From an uncultured Tenacibaculum sp. (GTDB lineage: Bacteria; Bacteroidota; Bacteroidia; Flavobacteriales; Flavobacteriaceae): a stretch of DNA of 64,000 nt. Below the pieces are notes generated by a model, which did not search any database, was not told the DNA's origin, and saw only the letters and a list, made by a program, of their open reading frames with translations. Below, piece by piece: positions 42,441 through 52,293 of this stretch (its first letter is position 1; each line of letters opens with the position of its first letter). The position numbers were made by a program, and so were the translations under genes. Location: NCBI RefSeq assembly GCF_947498805.1, contig NZ_CANMLT010000006.1:186001-250000 (forward strand). The letters are read 5' to 3'.

Positions 42441-42734
42441 ATGAAAGCATACATGTTAGCATTTGTAAGAGTAAATGATTTAGAGACTTTTAACAAAGAG
42501 TATATTGAGAAAGCAGTTCCTATCGTAGAACGTCATGGAGGTATAACCGTTGCTGTTGATGAAAATCCCGATTTAATAGAAGGAAACATCCCTTCTGGAC
42601 GAGTAGTTATTGTTGAATTTCCAACTAAAGCGGCTGCTGAAGGTTTTTATAATGACCCAGAATACCAACCTATTAAAGCTTGGCGACAAAAAGTTAGTCA
42701 AAGTGACTCAATAATTCTTGAAAAAGGATTTTAA
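42441..42734 (+). CDS. DUF1330-domain protein
   Basis: 97 aa from the ATG at 42441; an upstream ATG at 42381 adds 20 residues unlike the family and overlaps the promoter palindrome. The dimeric ferredoxin-like fold starts KAYMLAFVRVND and contains RVVIVEFPTKAAAEGFYNDP, the usual DUF1330 stretch. Small cytosolic protein of unknown role. A strong terminator follows. Confidence 0.88.
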   Translation: MKAYMLAFVRVNDLETFNKEYIEKAVPIVERHGGITVAVDENPDLIEGNIPSGRVVIVEFPTKAAAEGFYNDPEYQPIKAWRQKVSQSDSIILEKGF

Positions 42735-42773
42735 TAGATACTTTTTTTAATATAAGAAACAACAAGCAACTAC

Positions 42774-42805
42774 AATAAGTAATCTTTTTAAAGATTACTT
42801 ATTGT
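42774..42805. terminator. Rho-independent terminator
   Basis: A 15-bp perfect inverted repeat CAATAAGTAATCTTT / AAAGATTACTTATTG with a 2-nt centre, then TTTTATTATAC. It follows the DUF1330 gene by 40 bp. Confidence 0.8.
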
Positions 42806-42854
42806 TTTATTATACTTCTTTTTAATAACTTCGTTTTTCAATGGTTGCTTGAAA

Positions 42855-43136
42855 ATGAACACTAAAGCTTTTTGGAAATATTATCTAGATATTAATTTAT
42901 TTAATATCCCGTTCTCTTTATTCTTCGGAATAACAGCAGGTATTATTTGGAGTTTCGTAATTTTTTCTTCTTTTGGAATATTTGTTGGGTATCTTGGTTT
43001 TTATTTTTTTAAGGAGCATGAATACTACACCTATTACAATCTTGGTTTTACAAAAAGCAATCTTTTAACAAGAACTTTCCTTGTCAATTTATGTATTTCG
43101 ATACTACTATTAACAATTTATATCTTAATTGTATAA
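42855..43136 (+). CDS. Small membrane protein paired with an ABC ATPase
   Basis: 93 aa from the ATG at 42855. Three TM helices (about 16-36, 38-56, 73-92) with a polar loop KEHEYYTYYNLGFTKS. Separated by 5 bp from the ABC ATPase, so it is very probably that protein's membrane partner. Three helices is fewer than a normal permease; it may work as an oligomer. Confidence 0.65.
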   Translation: MNTKAFWKYYLDINLFNIPFSLFFGITAGIIWSFVIFSSFGIFVGYLGFYFFKEHEYYTYYNLGFTKSNLLTRTFLVNLCISILLLTIYILIV

Positions 43137-43141
43137 CTAAC

Positions 43142-43807
43142 ATGGGAGTATTAGAAGTAACAAACCTTAGTAAATCTTACGGAAGCAAAAAGATTTTAGA
43201 AAACATCAGTTTAAAGTGTACTACTGGTGAAATAATTGGTCTTTTTGGTCGCAATGGAACTGGTAAATCAACATTATTAAAACTCATCTTTGGTACGATA
43301 CCAGCAGATTCAATCACCATAAAAATAGATTCAAAAATTATTAAACCTAATGCAATCATAGCTTCAAAAAAGATAGCCTATCTACCTCAGGATTCTTTTT
43401 TACCAAAAAGTAAAAAAGTACGAGATATTATCCCTTTATTTTTTCCTAATGGAAATGACCAAGACATGATTTTCTATTCACCTCAAATAGCCTCTTTTGA
43501 AAAGTTAAAGGTGGGTGATTTATCCATCGGTCAATTACGGTATCTAGAGTTATTACTTGTTGGAAATCTAAACCATCAATTTTTAATGTTAGACGAACCA
43601 TTTTCAATGGTGGAACCTATTTATAAAAATGTAATACAAGAATTATTACTTACGCTAAAAAAAACAAAAGGTATTATAATAACCGACCACTACTACGAAG
43701 ACGTACTGAAAATAACAGATAAAAACTTCCTGATAAAAAACACCAAAAAAATGAAAGTAAATGGTAAAAACGATTTGGTGAAATATGAATACCTCAGATC
43801 TTCGTAA
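43142..43807 (+). CDS. ABC-type ATPase with unusual signature motif
   Basis: 221 aa from the ATG at 43142; the longer in-frame start at 43091 lies within the preceding gene. Walker A LFGRNGTGKST, Walker B QFLMLDEPFS, H-loop IIITDHYYED. The signature is LSIGQLR instead of LSGGQ, and the D-loop reads FSMVEP. Gene order with the 93-aa membrane protein points to a small exporter or a lipid/peptide pump of unknown substrate. Confidence 0.85.
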   Translation: MGVLEVTNLSKSYGSKKILENISLKCTTGEIIGLFGRNGTGKSTLLKLIFGTIPADSITIKIDSKIIKPNAIIASKKIAYLPQDSFLPKSKKVRDIIPLFFPNGNDQDMIFYSPQIASFEKLKVGDLSIGQLRYLELLLVGNLNHQFLMLDEPFSMVEPIYKNVIQELLLTLKKTKGIIITDHYYEDVLKITDKNFLIKNTKKMKVNGKNDLVKYEYLRSS

Positions 43808-43962
43808 GTCTTATTTCTTATTTTACACGTACTTTATCAGTACAACAGAAGTACACTTTGAAAATAAAAAACATAGATTAATCTACACTTTCCACCTAGT
43901 CTAAGATAAAACCAACTGCTATCTAAACATTCTCATTCTTTTTTCAATAGCTTTAACTTGCT

Positions 43963-45981
43963 ATGAGAACATTAGTTAGTTATACCCCTACCTACTTTTT
44001 AGTCTTTTTAATCATTGGAATCATCATACAATTTCAATGGAATATATGGTGCTATACATCGATTTATGTATACACCTTATTATTTATACTACTTCTTATT
44101 CTCTTTTATTTAAAACAAAGAAATACCAGAGTGTTTTTTACAATTTTAAGCTCATTACTATTTGTTCTTATAGGAGTTTGTTTGGTGTTTATTCAGGATA
44201 CTAAAAATCATAAGTATTACTATAAGAATTATTATGAGAAAAATAATTTTGCTGTATTAACCGTCCAGCAAGTACTAAAACCAAACTTATATAACCATAA
44301 ATATATTGCAAAGGTTGCTCAAGTGAATCAACAAAACACATGTGGTTTTGTTTTAGTAAGCATACAAAAAGACAGTTTACTCCCTCTTATTAGAGAAGGT
44401 CAACAACTTTATCTAAAACCTGATTTTAAAGAACTAACGTCTCCCTTAAATCCATATCAATTCAATTATAAAAATTATTTAGCCAAACAATACATTTATC
44501 AGCAAATTTTTACAAAGTATTCTGATTTTAAAGTTCTAAAACCAACAGTTATATCCATTAACAGCATATCGGCAAAATTTAGAGCTAACATTCAACTCGC
44601 CTTAAAAAAGCATCATTTTTCTAGCGATGTTTATGCCGTAATTAATGCTTTATTGCTTGGACAAAGACAAAGTATTTCTAAAGAACTACAAGAAAGTTAC
44701 GTCAACGCAGGCGCGATACATATTCTAGCTATTTCAGGACTTCATATTGGTATTATTCTTTGGATCTTATCTTTCTTTTTAAAGCCTTTAGAGAGGCTCA
44801 AATACGGCAAGATATTCAAAACTGGACTCATTATATGTTTTCTATGGTGTTTTGCCTTTATAGCAGGACTTTCTGCTTCTGTTGTAAGAGCGGTAACCAT
44901 GTTTTCTTTCGTTTCCATTGCCTTAATATCAAATAGAAAACAACATATCGAACATTCGTTAATTACTTCTATGATCTTTCTTTTATTTATGAAACCGTTA
45001 TTTCTATTTGACGTTGGATTTCAATTAAGTTATGTAGCTGTTTTTGGTATCGTTTGGGTGCAACCACTACTCTCTTCTATTTGGAAACCTAAATTTATTT
45101 TAACTCGTAAACTATGGCAATTATTCACTGTTTCGATGGCAGCTCAATTAGGAATACTCCCCATTAGTCTGTACTACTTTAATCAGTTTTCAAGTCTGTT
45201 TATCATTTCAAATATTATCATTATTCCTTTCTTAGGAAGTATTCTTGCAGGAGGAATTCTTATTATTCTACTCGCTCTTATCAATCTTTTACCACAGGAG
45301 GTAGCCAACATCTATGAGTACATCATTTCTTTAATGAATAGTATCATTTATGAGATCGCTAATCAAGAAGTATTTTTACTCAAAAACATATACCTATCCT
45401 TTCCAAAAATGCTTTTATGGTATGGATGTATTATTCTCACTTGCCAGCTTATAATTCATAAAAGAAATAAGCACTTGCTATATGCTTTGTGCTCTATAAT
45501 AGCCCTGCAACTTCTGAGTCTTATTGAAACACGTATCAAAAACACCAAAGAAGAACTGATTGTTTTTCATAAAAATAAAACATCTGTTATAGGAGTGCGA
45601 AAAGGTAAAGAAATGAGCTTTTACAACAACTCTAAGAGCAGCAAGTTCACACAGGAAATGCTAAACCTCTACAAAACACATCAAAACATTAGTATATCAC
45701 ATTTAAAAAAGCATTCTAATATCCTAACTTTCAAGGACAATGTAATTTTAATAGTTGACAGTTTGGGTGTTTATAACCTTTCTTTAAAAAGACCTCTTGT
45801 ACTCCTTCAACATTCTCCAAAAATCAATCTAAGAAGATTAATCACTTACTTACAACCTCGTTGTATTGTTGTAGATGGAAGTAATTATAATAGTTATGTG
45901 CTTAGGTGGAAGGAAACTTGTGAGCAACAAAAAACGCCATTTTACTATACCGGTAAAAATGGCGCTTATATTTTAAAGTGA
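43963..45981 (+). CDS. ComEC/Rec2-family competence membrane protein
   Basis: 672 aa. An N-terminal TM region with DUF4131-type OB segment (about 1-200) precedes the Competence domain (about 230-500), with signature NAGAIHILAISGLHIGII and ten or so TM helices. The C-terminal 150 residues contain remnants of a beta-lactamase-like fold but none of its metal-binding His motifs. In competent bacteria ComEC moves single-stranded DNA across the inner membrane. The last codons carry a hairpin that serves as the terminator of the convergent gene. Confidence 0.9.
   Translation: MRTLVSYTPTYFLVFLIIGIIIQFQWNIWCYTSIYVYTLLFILLLILFYLKQRNTRVFFTILSSLLFVLIGVCLVFIQDTKNHKYYYKNYYEKNNFAVLTVQQVLKPNLYNHKYIAKVAQVNQQNTCGFVLVSIQKDSLLPLIREGQQLYLKPDFKELTSPLNPYQFNYKNYLAKQYIYQQIFTKYSDFKVLKPTVISINSISAKFRANIQLALKKHHFSSDVYAVINALLLGQRQSISKELQESYVNAGAIHILAISGLHIGIILWILSFFLKPLERLKYGKIFKTGLIICFLWCFAFIAGLSASVVRAVTMFSFVSIALISNRKQHIEHSLITSMIFLLFMKPLFLFDVGFQLSYVAVFGIVWVQPLLSSIWKPKFILTRKLWQLFTVSMAAQLGILPISLYYFNQFSSLFIISNIIIIPFLGSILAGGILIILLALINLLPQEVANIYEYIISLMNSIIYEIANQEVFLLKNIYLSFPKMLLWYGCIILTCQLIIHKRNKHLLYALCSIIALQLLSLIETRIKNTKEELIVFHKNKTSVIGVRKGKEMSFYNNSKSSKFTQEMLNLYKTHQNISISHLKKHSNILTFKDNVILIVDSLGVYNLSLKRPLVLLQHSPKINLRRLITYLQPRCIVVDGSNYNSYVLRWKETCEQQKTPFYYTGKNGAYILK
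45929..45966 (-). terminator. Minus-strand terminator inside the 3' end of the comEC-like gene
   Basis: Read on the minus strand, CGCCATTTTTAC pairs with GTAAAATGGCG (one bulged base) and is followed by six T. It lies 22 bp past the stop of the thioredoxin gene and within the last codons of the opposing gene. Confidence 0.7.
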
Positions 45982-45987
45982 AAGAGA

Positions 45988-46506
45988 CTAGATTGAACTC
46001 TTAAAGTTCTTTTCAAAGTCTTTCCAATTTGATTTCTTATAGTTATCGTTGTTAAAGAAAGCTAATATTTTCTCAAAACGTTCTTTAGTTAAATAACCAG
46101 GAACTGTTTGAATTAATTTTTGTTCTTTATCGAAAAACGCTGTTGAAGGATAGCTCATTTTTCCTCTCATGATAGCTGCAGCTAACTGATGGAATTTACT
46201 CCTACCCTGTTGTACAAACTTAAAGGTTTTTCCTTGAAAACTAATATCTTCTTTTCCTTCTCCATCCATCTTAACTGCATAGTAGTTATCGTTAATGTAT
46301 TTCACGATAGTTCCATTTTTATAGGTAGTTGCATCCATCTTCTTACACCAACCGCACCAGTCTGTATATAAATCAACCAAAATAGGTTTAGGATTCTCTT
46401 TGCTCTTCTCAATAGCCTCTTCAAAAGACAACCAATTTATTCCGTTCTGCGCAGTCATTTGTAAAGTACCTACAAATATAAATGCTAGTAATATTAATTT
46501 CTTCAT
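45988..46506 (-). CDS. Secreted thioredoxin-fold protein
   Basis: 172 aa with a signal peptide ending at MTAQ. WCGWCKK gives the redox pair Cys51 and Cys54; the cis-Pro segment is SYPST. It resembles the SoxW/DUF255 type that reduces or repairs periplasmic proteins. Convergent with the comEC-like gene. Confidence 0.9.
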   Translation of the reverse strand: MKKLILLAFIFVGTLQMTAQNGINWLSFEEAIEKSKENPKPILVDLYTDWCGWCKKMDATTYKNGTIVKYINDNYYAVKMDGEGKEDISFQGKTFKFVQQGRSKFHQLAAAIMRGKMSYPSTAFFDKEQKLIQTVPGYLTKERFEKILAFFNNDNYKKSNWKDFEKNFKSSI

Positions 46507-46540
46507 ATCCTCTAAGTCTCAATAAGTATTCCAAATTTAC

Positions 46541-46578
46541 AAAAAAACCTATCAAGTTTTTACACTCAATAGGTTTTT
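46541..46578 (-). terminator. Minus-strand terminator of the first POT transporter
   Basis: AAAAACCTAT and ATAGGTTTTT form a 10-bp stem around a 16-nt loop with seven T on the minus-strand 3' side, 26 bp after the stop. Confidence 0.7.
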
Positions 46579-46603
46579 CGCATATTTTAACGTTTGTAAA
46601 ACT

Positions 46604-48367
46604 CTATTTTACTCCGTGCATTAACTTCTTAATTACAGGATATAAAACAGCAGATAATACTGCTAATCCCAAAGAAACAAATGTTAATAGCCAGAAGAAG
46701 CTACTTAATCCTTGCTCTTGCGCAATTGATTCTGAAGATTCCGCAAACACTCCAGCTAACTTCATACCAATAGCAACGGCTAAATACCAAATACCAAACA
46801 TAAATGCAATCATACGTCCAGGTACTAACTTAGACACATAAGACAATGCTACTGGAGAAACGCATAACTCTCCCATTGTATGGAAAAGATATACTAAAAT
46901 TAACCAAATCATACTTACAGATGCTGTTTTAGCTCCTGGTTCAATTCCTGATGCACCAACAGCCACACACGCCATACCTAAAGCTAATAGTCCCATTCCA
47001 ATTGCCCATTTCATATTTGCATTAGGATTGTACTTACTTTCCCACCATTTAGAAAATAATGGAGCTAACGTAATAATAAATAAAGAATTTAATATAGAGA
47101 ACCACGAAGCAGGAACTTCAGTTGTGTCTTTTTGGAATTCTGTTGATAGCATCCATAAAGCAATTCCCCAAACAATAACAAAACTTAACGCCAAGAAAAT
47201 ATTAGACCAAGCGTACTTTTCAAATGTCTTTTTAAATAATAAATATAATACCCAAGATATTATTCCTAAAGGGACAATAGTCATTAAAGAATTTACTACT
47301 TTAAAAATCATTCCAGCACTTCCTTCTAAAGTTCTTTGTGTATAATCCTTAGCGAATACTGTTAAAGAACTTGGTGATTGTTCAAAAATTGCCCAGAAGA
47401 AAATAGTTACAAAAGCAAAGAAAATTACTGCTAACATTCTATCTCTTAATACTGGCGTATATTTCGGAATTCTGATTACTAACAACGCTATAAAAAGGCC
47501 CAAAGCCACAAAAATTGCTAAATCTGTTCCAGATAATCCCGCAAATTCAAATGGAAATAAATTATACTTTCCTTTAGAAACTTTAGATATTGGATCGTTA
47601 AATATCCATGCTAAACCTAAAAGAGCTGAAATTGCAATCATTATTTTTTGAACTCCTGTAAAAGGATTTCTCCCTTCTTCTTCTAAAGATTCTTCTGATG
47701 TAATATCATCAATTAAATCAACATTTTTATTCTTTGGTCCATCTCCTATTTTACCAAAAATTCCTTGTGCAAACCAGAACTGTAACATTCCGAATAGCAT
47801 AAAAATTCCAGCTACACCGAATCCCCAAGACCATCCTACTTTTTCACCTAAATAACCACAAAGTAAAATTCCTAAGAACGCTCCCGCGTTAACTCCCATA
47901 TAGAAAATCGTATAAGCTCCATCTTTCTTTCCTTCTTTACCTTTATACATTTCAGAAATAATAGACGTCATATTAGGTTTAAAGAATCCACTTCCAATTA
48001 CTAAAAATCCTAAACCAGCATAAATAAAGAATGGTGTTTCTACAGCCATACATCCATGACCAATGGTCATCAATACAGCTCCCCAAACCACAGCTTTACG
48101 AATACCTATAACATTATCAGCAAAATAACCACCTACCATTGTAGATAAATAAACTAATGAGGTATAAGTACCAAAGATTGCATATGCCCATTCTCTTGGC
48201 CATCCCCAACCTTCGTCTAAAAGCGATGCTGTAAAAAATAAGATTAATAATGCACGCATTCCGTAATACGAAAAACGCTCCCACATTTCTGTAAAGAACA
48301 ACACAAACAATCCTGCTGGGTGCCCTAAAACCTTGTCTTTAAATAGATTTTCTATATCTGTATTCAT
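46604..48367 (-). CDS. POT/PTR2-family proton-dependent oligopeptide transporter (1)
   Basis: 587 aa with about 14 TM helices. The PTR2 motif FFTEMWERFSYYGMRALL is near residue 24-41, and the second motif YMGVNAGAFLG near 157. Takes up di- and tripeptides with protons. About 72 bp separate it from the second POT gene; the DPP IV-like peptidase upstream makes dipeptides, its likely source. Confidence 0.95.
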   Translation of the reverse strand: MNTDIENLFKDKVLGHPAGLFVLFFTEMWERFSYYGMRALLILFFTASLLDEGWGWPREWAYAIFGTYTSLVYLSTMVGGYFADNVIGIRKAVVWGAVLMTIGHGCMAVETPFFIYAGLGFLVIGSGFFKPNMTSIISEMYKGKEGKKDGAYTIFYMGVNAGAFLGILLCGYLGEKVGWSWGFGVAGIFMLFGMLQFWFAQGIFGKIGDGPKNKNVDLIDDITSEESLEEEGRNPFTGVQKIMIAISALLGLAWIFNDPISKVSKGKYNLFPFEFAGLSGTDLAIFVALGLFIALLVIRIPKYTPVLRDRMLAVIFFAFVTIFFWAIFEQSPSSLTVFAKDYTQRTLEGSAGMIFKVVNSLMTIVPLGIISWVLYLLFKKTFEKYAWSNIFLALSFVIVWGIALWMLSTEFQKDTTEVPASWFSILNSLFIITLAPLFSKWWESKYNPNANMKWAIGMGLLALGMACVAVGASGIEPGAKTASVSMIWLILVYLFHTMGELCVSPVALSYVSKLVPGRMIAFMFGIWYLAVAIGMKLAGVFAESSESIAQEQGLSSFFWLLTFVSLGLAVLSAVLYPVIKKLMHGVK

Positions 48368-48392
48368 ATTATAAGTATATATAATTTAACAT

Positions 48393-48430
48393 AACAAACC
48401 TCGTAATATTCCTATTACGAGGTTTGTTTT
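48393..48430. terminator. Terminator between the two POT genes
   Basis: AAACCTCGTAAT pairs with ATTACGAGGTTT, 12 bp perfect, around a 6-nt loop; T-rich on both sides. It lies just after the stop of the second POT gene on the minus strand. Confidence 0.75.
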
Positions 48431-48439
48431 TATTTATTA

Positions 48440-50005
48440 TTAATGCTTTTCTTCTATTAAAATTTCATCCTCTCCACTATCATCTACATCCACCCCATGC
48501 ATCATTTTCTTAACTAATGGTGATAATGCTAATAGTAAGATTCCAAATCCAACTCCTGTATACAGTAAATATTCAAATAACTGCAAATAACTTTCTTTTG
48601 CAATACCCAAATCAGGAGCTGTTCCATTAGAAGTGTCTACTGATGCAATATTTGCTAATACAGAAGCTATAAATTCTGAACTCGCTGTAGCCAAAAACCA
48701 TACTCCCATCATAAAACCAACGATTTTGGCAGGAGATAATTTTGTTACTGCCGATAATCCTACAGGAGATAAACATAACTCTCCACAAGTATGTAAAAAA
48801 TATGTGATTACCAACCAATAAATAGCTACCTTTCCTAAACCAGATGCATTGATACCTAATACTAATGATCCAAATCCTAAACCTACTAAGATAAGTGCTA
48901 AAGAAAATTTCACCGCTGTATTAGGGTTATACTTTCCTAATTTAACCCATAACCAAGCAAATACTGGTGCTAATAAAATAATGAATAATGCATTTAAACT
49001 AAGGAATGTTCCTGCGGCTATTTCTCCTCTATCTAATACTCTATCTGCAAATAAGTTTAACGAAGTATAAGCTTGCTCAAACAATGCCCAGAAAATTACT
49101 GTAAATACAATTAAAATAGTGAGAGCAAACAGTCGCTGTCTTGCCACTCTATCTAACTGTGTAACTGCATAATAAACAATATAAATAAATGATGCCGCAC
49201 CAGCTACCATTAAAGACATAGATACTGCTTCATGTCTTTGTACCATTTGCCAAAATACAACTGTAGATAAAATACTAGCTATATAAATTAACCATTCATT
49301 ATTTATTCCAAATGTACTCTTACTTAATAACTCTGGATTGCTAGACTCTCCTTTACCGTTTAAATATTTCTTACCCATTATAAAAGTTGCTAAACCTAAA
49401 GCCATACCTACACCGGCTGCTCCAAATCCGTAACTCCATCCGTATTCTTCTCCTAACCAAACACAAATAATAGTTGCTAAAAACGATCCTAAGTTAATAC
49501 CCATGTAAAAAATGGTAAACCCTGAGTCTCGTCTCTTATCTCCAACCTTATATAATTCTCCTACTAGCGAAGAAATGTTTGCTTTTAAAAATCCTACACC
49601 TAGAATAATCAAGGCTAACGAGAAATAAAATACTTGTAAAGCAGTATTGTCTCTTGTAATCTCTCCTGTCATTGATTCTGTTGCAGCATTCCCTTCATAG
49701 GCCATTCCTAAATGTCCTAAAACAAGCATGATTCCTCCAAAAACAATGGCTTTTCTAAAACCTAAATATTTATCAGCAATAAAACCTCCTATTACGGGAA
49801 CCGCATATACCAATGCAGCATAACTTCCTATTAATAAGTTTCCTGCACTATCAGAAAACAAATGATATTTGGTTAAATAAAATATTAAAAGAGCTTTCAT
49901 ACCATAGAATGAAAAACGCTCCCACATTTCTGTAAAAAATAGTATAAACAGCCCAATTGGGTGTCCAAATAATTCTTTTTCCCTAATAGAAGTTGAATTT
50001 GCCAT
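48440..50005 (-). CDS. POT/PTR2-family proton-dependent oligopeptide transporter (2)
   Basis: 521 aa, a paralogue of the first POT. FFTEMWERFSFYGMKALL is near residue 24, and YMGINLGSFLA near 165. It starts one base after the peptidase stop, so the two are one transcript. The pair fits uptake of peptides released by the DPP IV-like enzyme. The C-terminal tail is acidic. Confidence 0.95.
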   Translation of the reverse strand: MANSTSIREKELFGHPIGLFILFFTEMWERFSFYGMKALLIFYLTKYHLFSDSAGNLLIGSYAALVYAVPVIGGFIADKYLGFRKAIVFGGIMLVLGHLGMAYEGNAATESMTGEITRDNTALQVFYFSLALIILGVGFLKANISSLVGELYKVGDKRRDSGFTIFYMGINLGSFLATIICVWLGEEYGWSYGFGAAGVGMALGLATFIMGKKYLNGKGESSNPELLSKSTFGINNEWLIYIASILSTVVFWQMVQRHEAVSMSLMVAGAASFIYIVYYAVTQLDRVARQRLFALTILIVFTVIFWALFEQAYTSLNLFADRVLDRGEIAAGTFLSLNALFIILLAPVFAWLWVKLGKYNPNTAVKFSLALILVGLGFGSLVLGINASGLGKVAIYWLVITYFLHTCGELCLSPVGLSAVTKLSPAKIVGFMMGVWFLATASSEFIASVLANIASVDTSNGTAPDLGIAKESYLQLFEYLLYTGVGFGILLLALSPLVKKMMHGVDVDDSGEDEILIEEKH

Positions 50006-50006
50006 A

Positions 50007-52151
50007 TTATAAGTTGTTTTTAATAAAGTTTGTCATTTTAGTATACAAGTGTAAACGTGTATTTCCACCATAAATTCCGTGATTCTTATCTGGATACATA
50101 CCCCATTCGAATTGCTTGTTAGCTTGAATTAATGCTTCCGCCATTCGATATGCATTTTGCACGTGTACATTATCATCTCCAGTACCGTGAATTAACAGGT
50201 ATTTTCCTTTTAATAATTCTGGGTAATTTAATGGTGAATTTTCATCGTATCCAGAAGGGTTTTCTTCTGGCGTACGCATATAACGCTCTGTATAAATTGT
50301 GTCATAAAACCTCCATGTAGTAACTGGAGCTACTGCGATTGCAGTAGAAAACACATCGTTTCCTTTTAACAAACAGTTGGTACTCATATGACCTCCAAAA
50401 GACCATCCCCAAATTCCAATTCTTTTAGCATCTACATATGGTAATTCTGCTAACTTCTTAGCTACAGCAATTTGATCTTCTGTTTCGTGTTTCACTAAGT
50501 TCATATACGTAACTTTCTTGAAGTCACGTCCTTTGTAACCTGTTCCTCTACCATCAACACAAACTATAATATAACCTTCTTGTGCTAACATTTGGTGCCA
50601 ATAATCGTTAGAGCTATTCCAACGATTCGCTACCTGCTGAGAACCTGGTCCTGAATATTGATACATTAATACAGGATATTTCTTAGCTGGATCAAAGTTA
50701 GATGGTTTAATAGTATACATGTTCAACTCTTCTCCGTTTACTGAGATTGTTGAGAATTCTTTTTTACTTAAGTTAAACCCAGCAATACCATCTTTTAAAG
50801 CAGCATTGTCTTTAATTGTTTTTAATACCTTTCCTTCTGAGTTTCTTAAGGTATATACTGGTGGAGTATTTGCATCAGAAAATGTATTGATAAAATAATT
50901 TTTATTCTCACTAAAAGAAGCTCTATTTGTTCCTGATGGCTCACTTAATAGTTTTTTGTTTTCTCCTTTTAAAGAAATACTATATACACCACGGTTAATA
51001 GAACCGTTTTCTACTGATTGGAAATAAATAGTATTCTTTTTAGCATTATAACCGTAATATGAAGTTACATCCCAATTTCCTTTGGTAACTTGATTGATCA
51101 ATGCTCCTGTTTTATCGTAGTGATAAATATGGTTGTATCCATCTTTTTCACTTGTCCAAATAAAGCTATTATCATCTAAGAAAGTTAAATCATCTGTAAC
51201 ATCAACATATGCCTTATCAGTTTCATTTAATACTAAAGTACTTCTGTAGGTTTTAGCGTCTACAAAGTACATTTTTAAATCATTTTGATGACGATTCAAT
51301 GTACGAACTGCTAATACATTTGCATCTTTTGTCCAGTTAATTCTAGGAATATACTCGTATTCTCCAAAAACAATTCTTGCTGTATTATTAGATTCTAATG
51401 AATACATGTATAAAGTAACCTTAGCATTGTCTTCTCCTGCTTTTGGATATTTAAACACATGTTGAGATGGGTACTTTCCTTTTCCAAAAACATCCATAGA
51501 GAATGTTTTTACATCTGTTTCATCGAATCGTAAAAATGCTAAATTCTTACTGTCTGCACTCCATTCAAATGCTCTTACAAATCCAAATTCTTCTTCATAC
51601 ACCCAATCAGTAATACCGTTGATAATTTTATTTTTTTCACCATCAGTAGTTACTTTTACTAAAGTGTTCTCTGAAAAATCTCTTATGAATAAGTTATTGT
51701 CTTTTGCATATGCTACCTTTTTACTATCAGGTGAAAAAGTAGGTCGTTGAATATCTTCTCCAATTAACTTTAACGATTTAGTAGCGATATCATATAAATA
51801 ATAGGTTCCTAAAAACGAACGACGGAAAATAGGTTTAAATTTTGTTCCTAAAATTAACTTGCTTTCGTCGTTATTAAAATCGTATGATTCAAAATAAGCT
51901 AACCCATTTAAATCTTTACTATCAACTATAGTAGCTACTTTTTCTAAAGTTTCGTAACTATATTTATCAACAGTTGAACCTGAATCGTTGTAATTTAAAA
52001 GTGAGTAGAAATTTCCATTCATTGAATTCAAAGAATTCATATAATCGGCTCTAAATGTGCCCTTTTTCCAAATATCCTCTAGCGTAATGTCTTTTTTTTG
52101 GGCTTGTAATAGTGAAGTAATCCCTAAAAAAAAGATGAATAATTTTTTCAT
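50007..52151 (-). CDS. Dipeptidyl-peptidase IV-type S9 peptidase
   Basis: 714 aa with a signal peptide ending at SLLQAQ. Residues about 30-470 form a beta-propeller (repeated segments such as YLYDIATKSLKL and DFTKDANVLAVR-like strands). The alpha/beta hydrolase domain has Ser in GWSFGG, Asp in GTGDDNVH and His in DKNHGIYGG. It cleaves Xaa-Pro or similar dipeptides from the N-terminus in the periplasm; the next genes are two peptide transporters. A peptide-scavenging unit. Confidence 0.94.
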   Translation of the reverse strand: MKKLFIFFLGITSLLQAQKKDITLEDIWKKGTFRADYMNSLNSMNGNFYSLLNYNDSGSTVDKYSYETLEKVATIVDSKDLNGLAYFESYDFNNDESKLILGTKFKPIFRRSFLGTYYLYDIATKSLKLIGEDIQRPTFSPDSKKVAYAKDNNLFIRDFSENTLVKVTTDGEKNKIINGITDWVYEEEFGFVRAFEWSADSKNLAFLRFDETDVKTFSMDVFGKGKYPSQHVFKYPKAGEDNAKVTLYMYSLESNNTARIVFGEYEYIPRINWTKDANVLAVRTLNRHQNDLKMYFVDAKTYRSTLVLNETDKAYVDVTDDLTFLDDNSFIWTSEKDGYNHIYHYDKTGALINQVTKGNWDVTSYYGYNAKKNTIYFQSVENGSINRGVYSISLKGENKKLLSEPSGTNRASFSENKNYFINTFSDANTPPVYTLRNSEGKVLKTIKDNAALKDGIAGFNLSKKEFSTISVNGEELNMYTIKPSNFDPAKKYPVLMYQYSGPGSQQVANRWNSSNDYWHQMLAQEGYIIVCVDGRGTGYKGRDFKKVTYMNLVKHETEDQIAVAKKLAELPYVDAKRIGIWGWSFGGHMSTNCLLKGNDVFSTAIAVAPVTTWRFYDTIYTERYMRTPEENPSGYDENSPLNYPELLKGKYLLIHGTGDDNVHVQNAYRMAEALIQANKQFEWGMYPDKNHGIYGGNTRLHLYTKMTNFIKNNL

Positions 52152-52263
52152 TTATAGTTGTTGTTTACGTAAAAAGTTTGCCAAGTTTACGGAAAAATCA
52201 TCAAAAATCAGTCCTAAAAAGTTATAAATAGTGAATATAACGGCTATTTTAACAGGATTCATT

Positions 52264-52271
52264 TATCTTTG
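52264..52271 (+). promoter_or_regulatory. -7 element (TATCTTTG) of the mevalonate operon
   Basis: TATCTTTG lies 22 nt before the HMG-CoA reductase ATG. The -33 region lacks a clear TTG. Confidence 0.5.
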
Positions 52272-52293
52272 ACGCACCAAAAATGATGATAGA

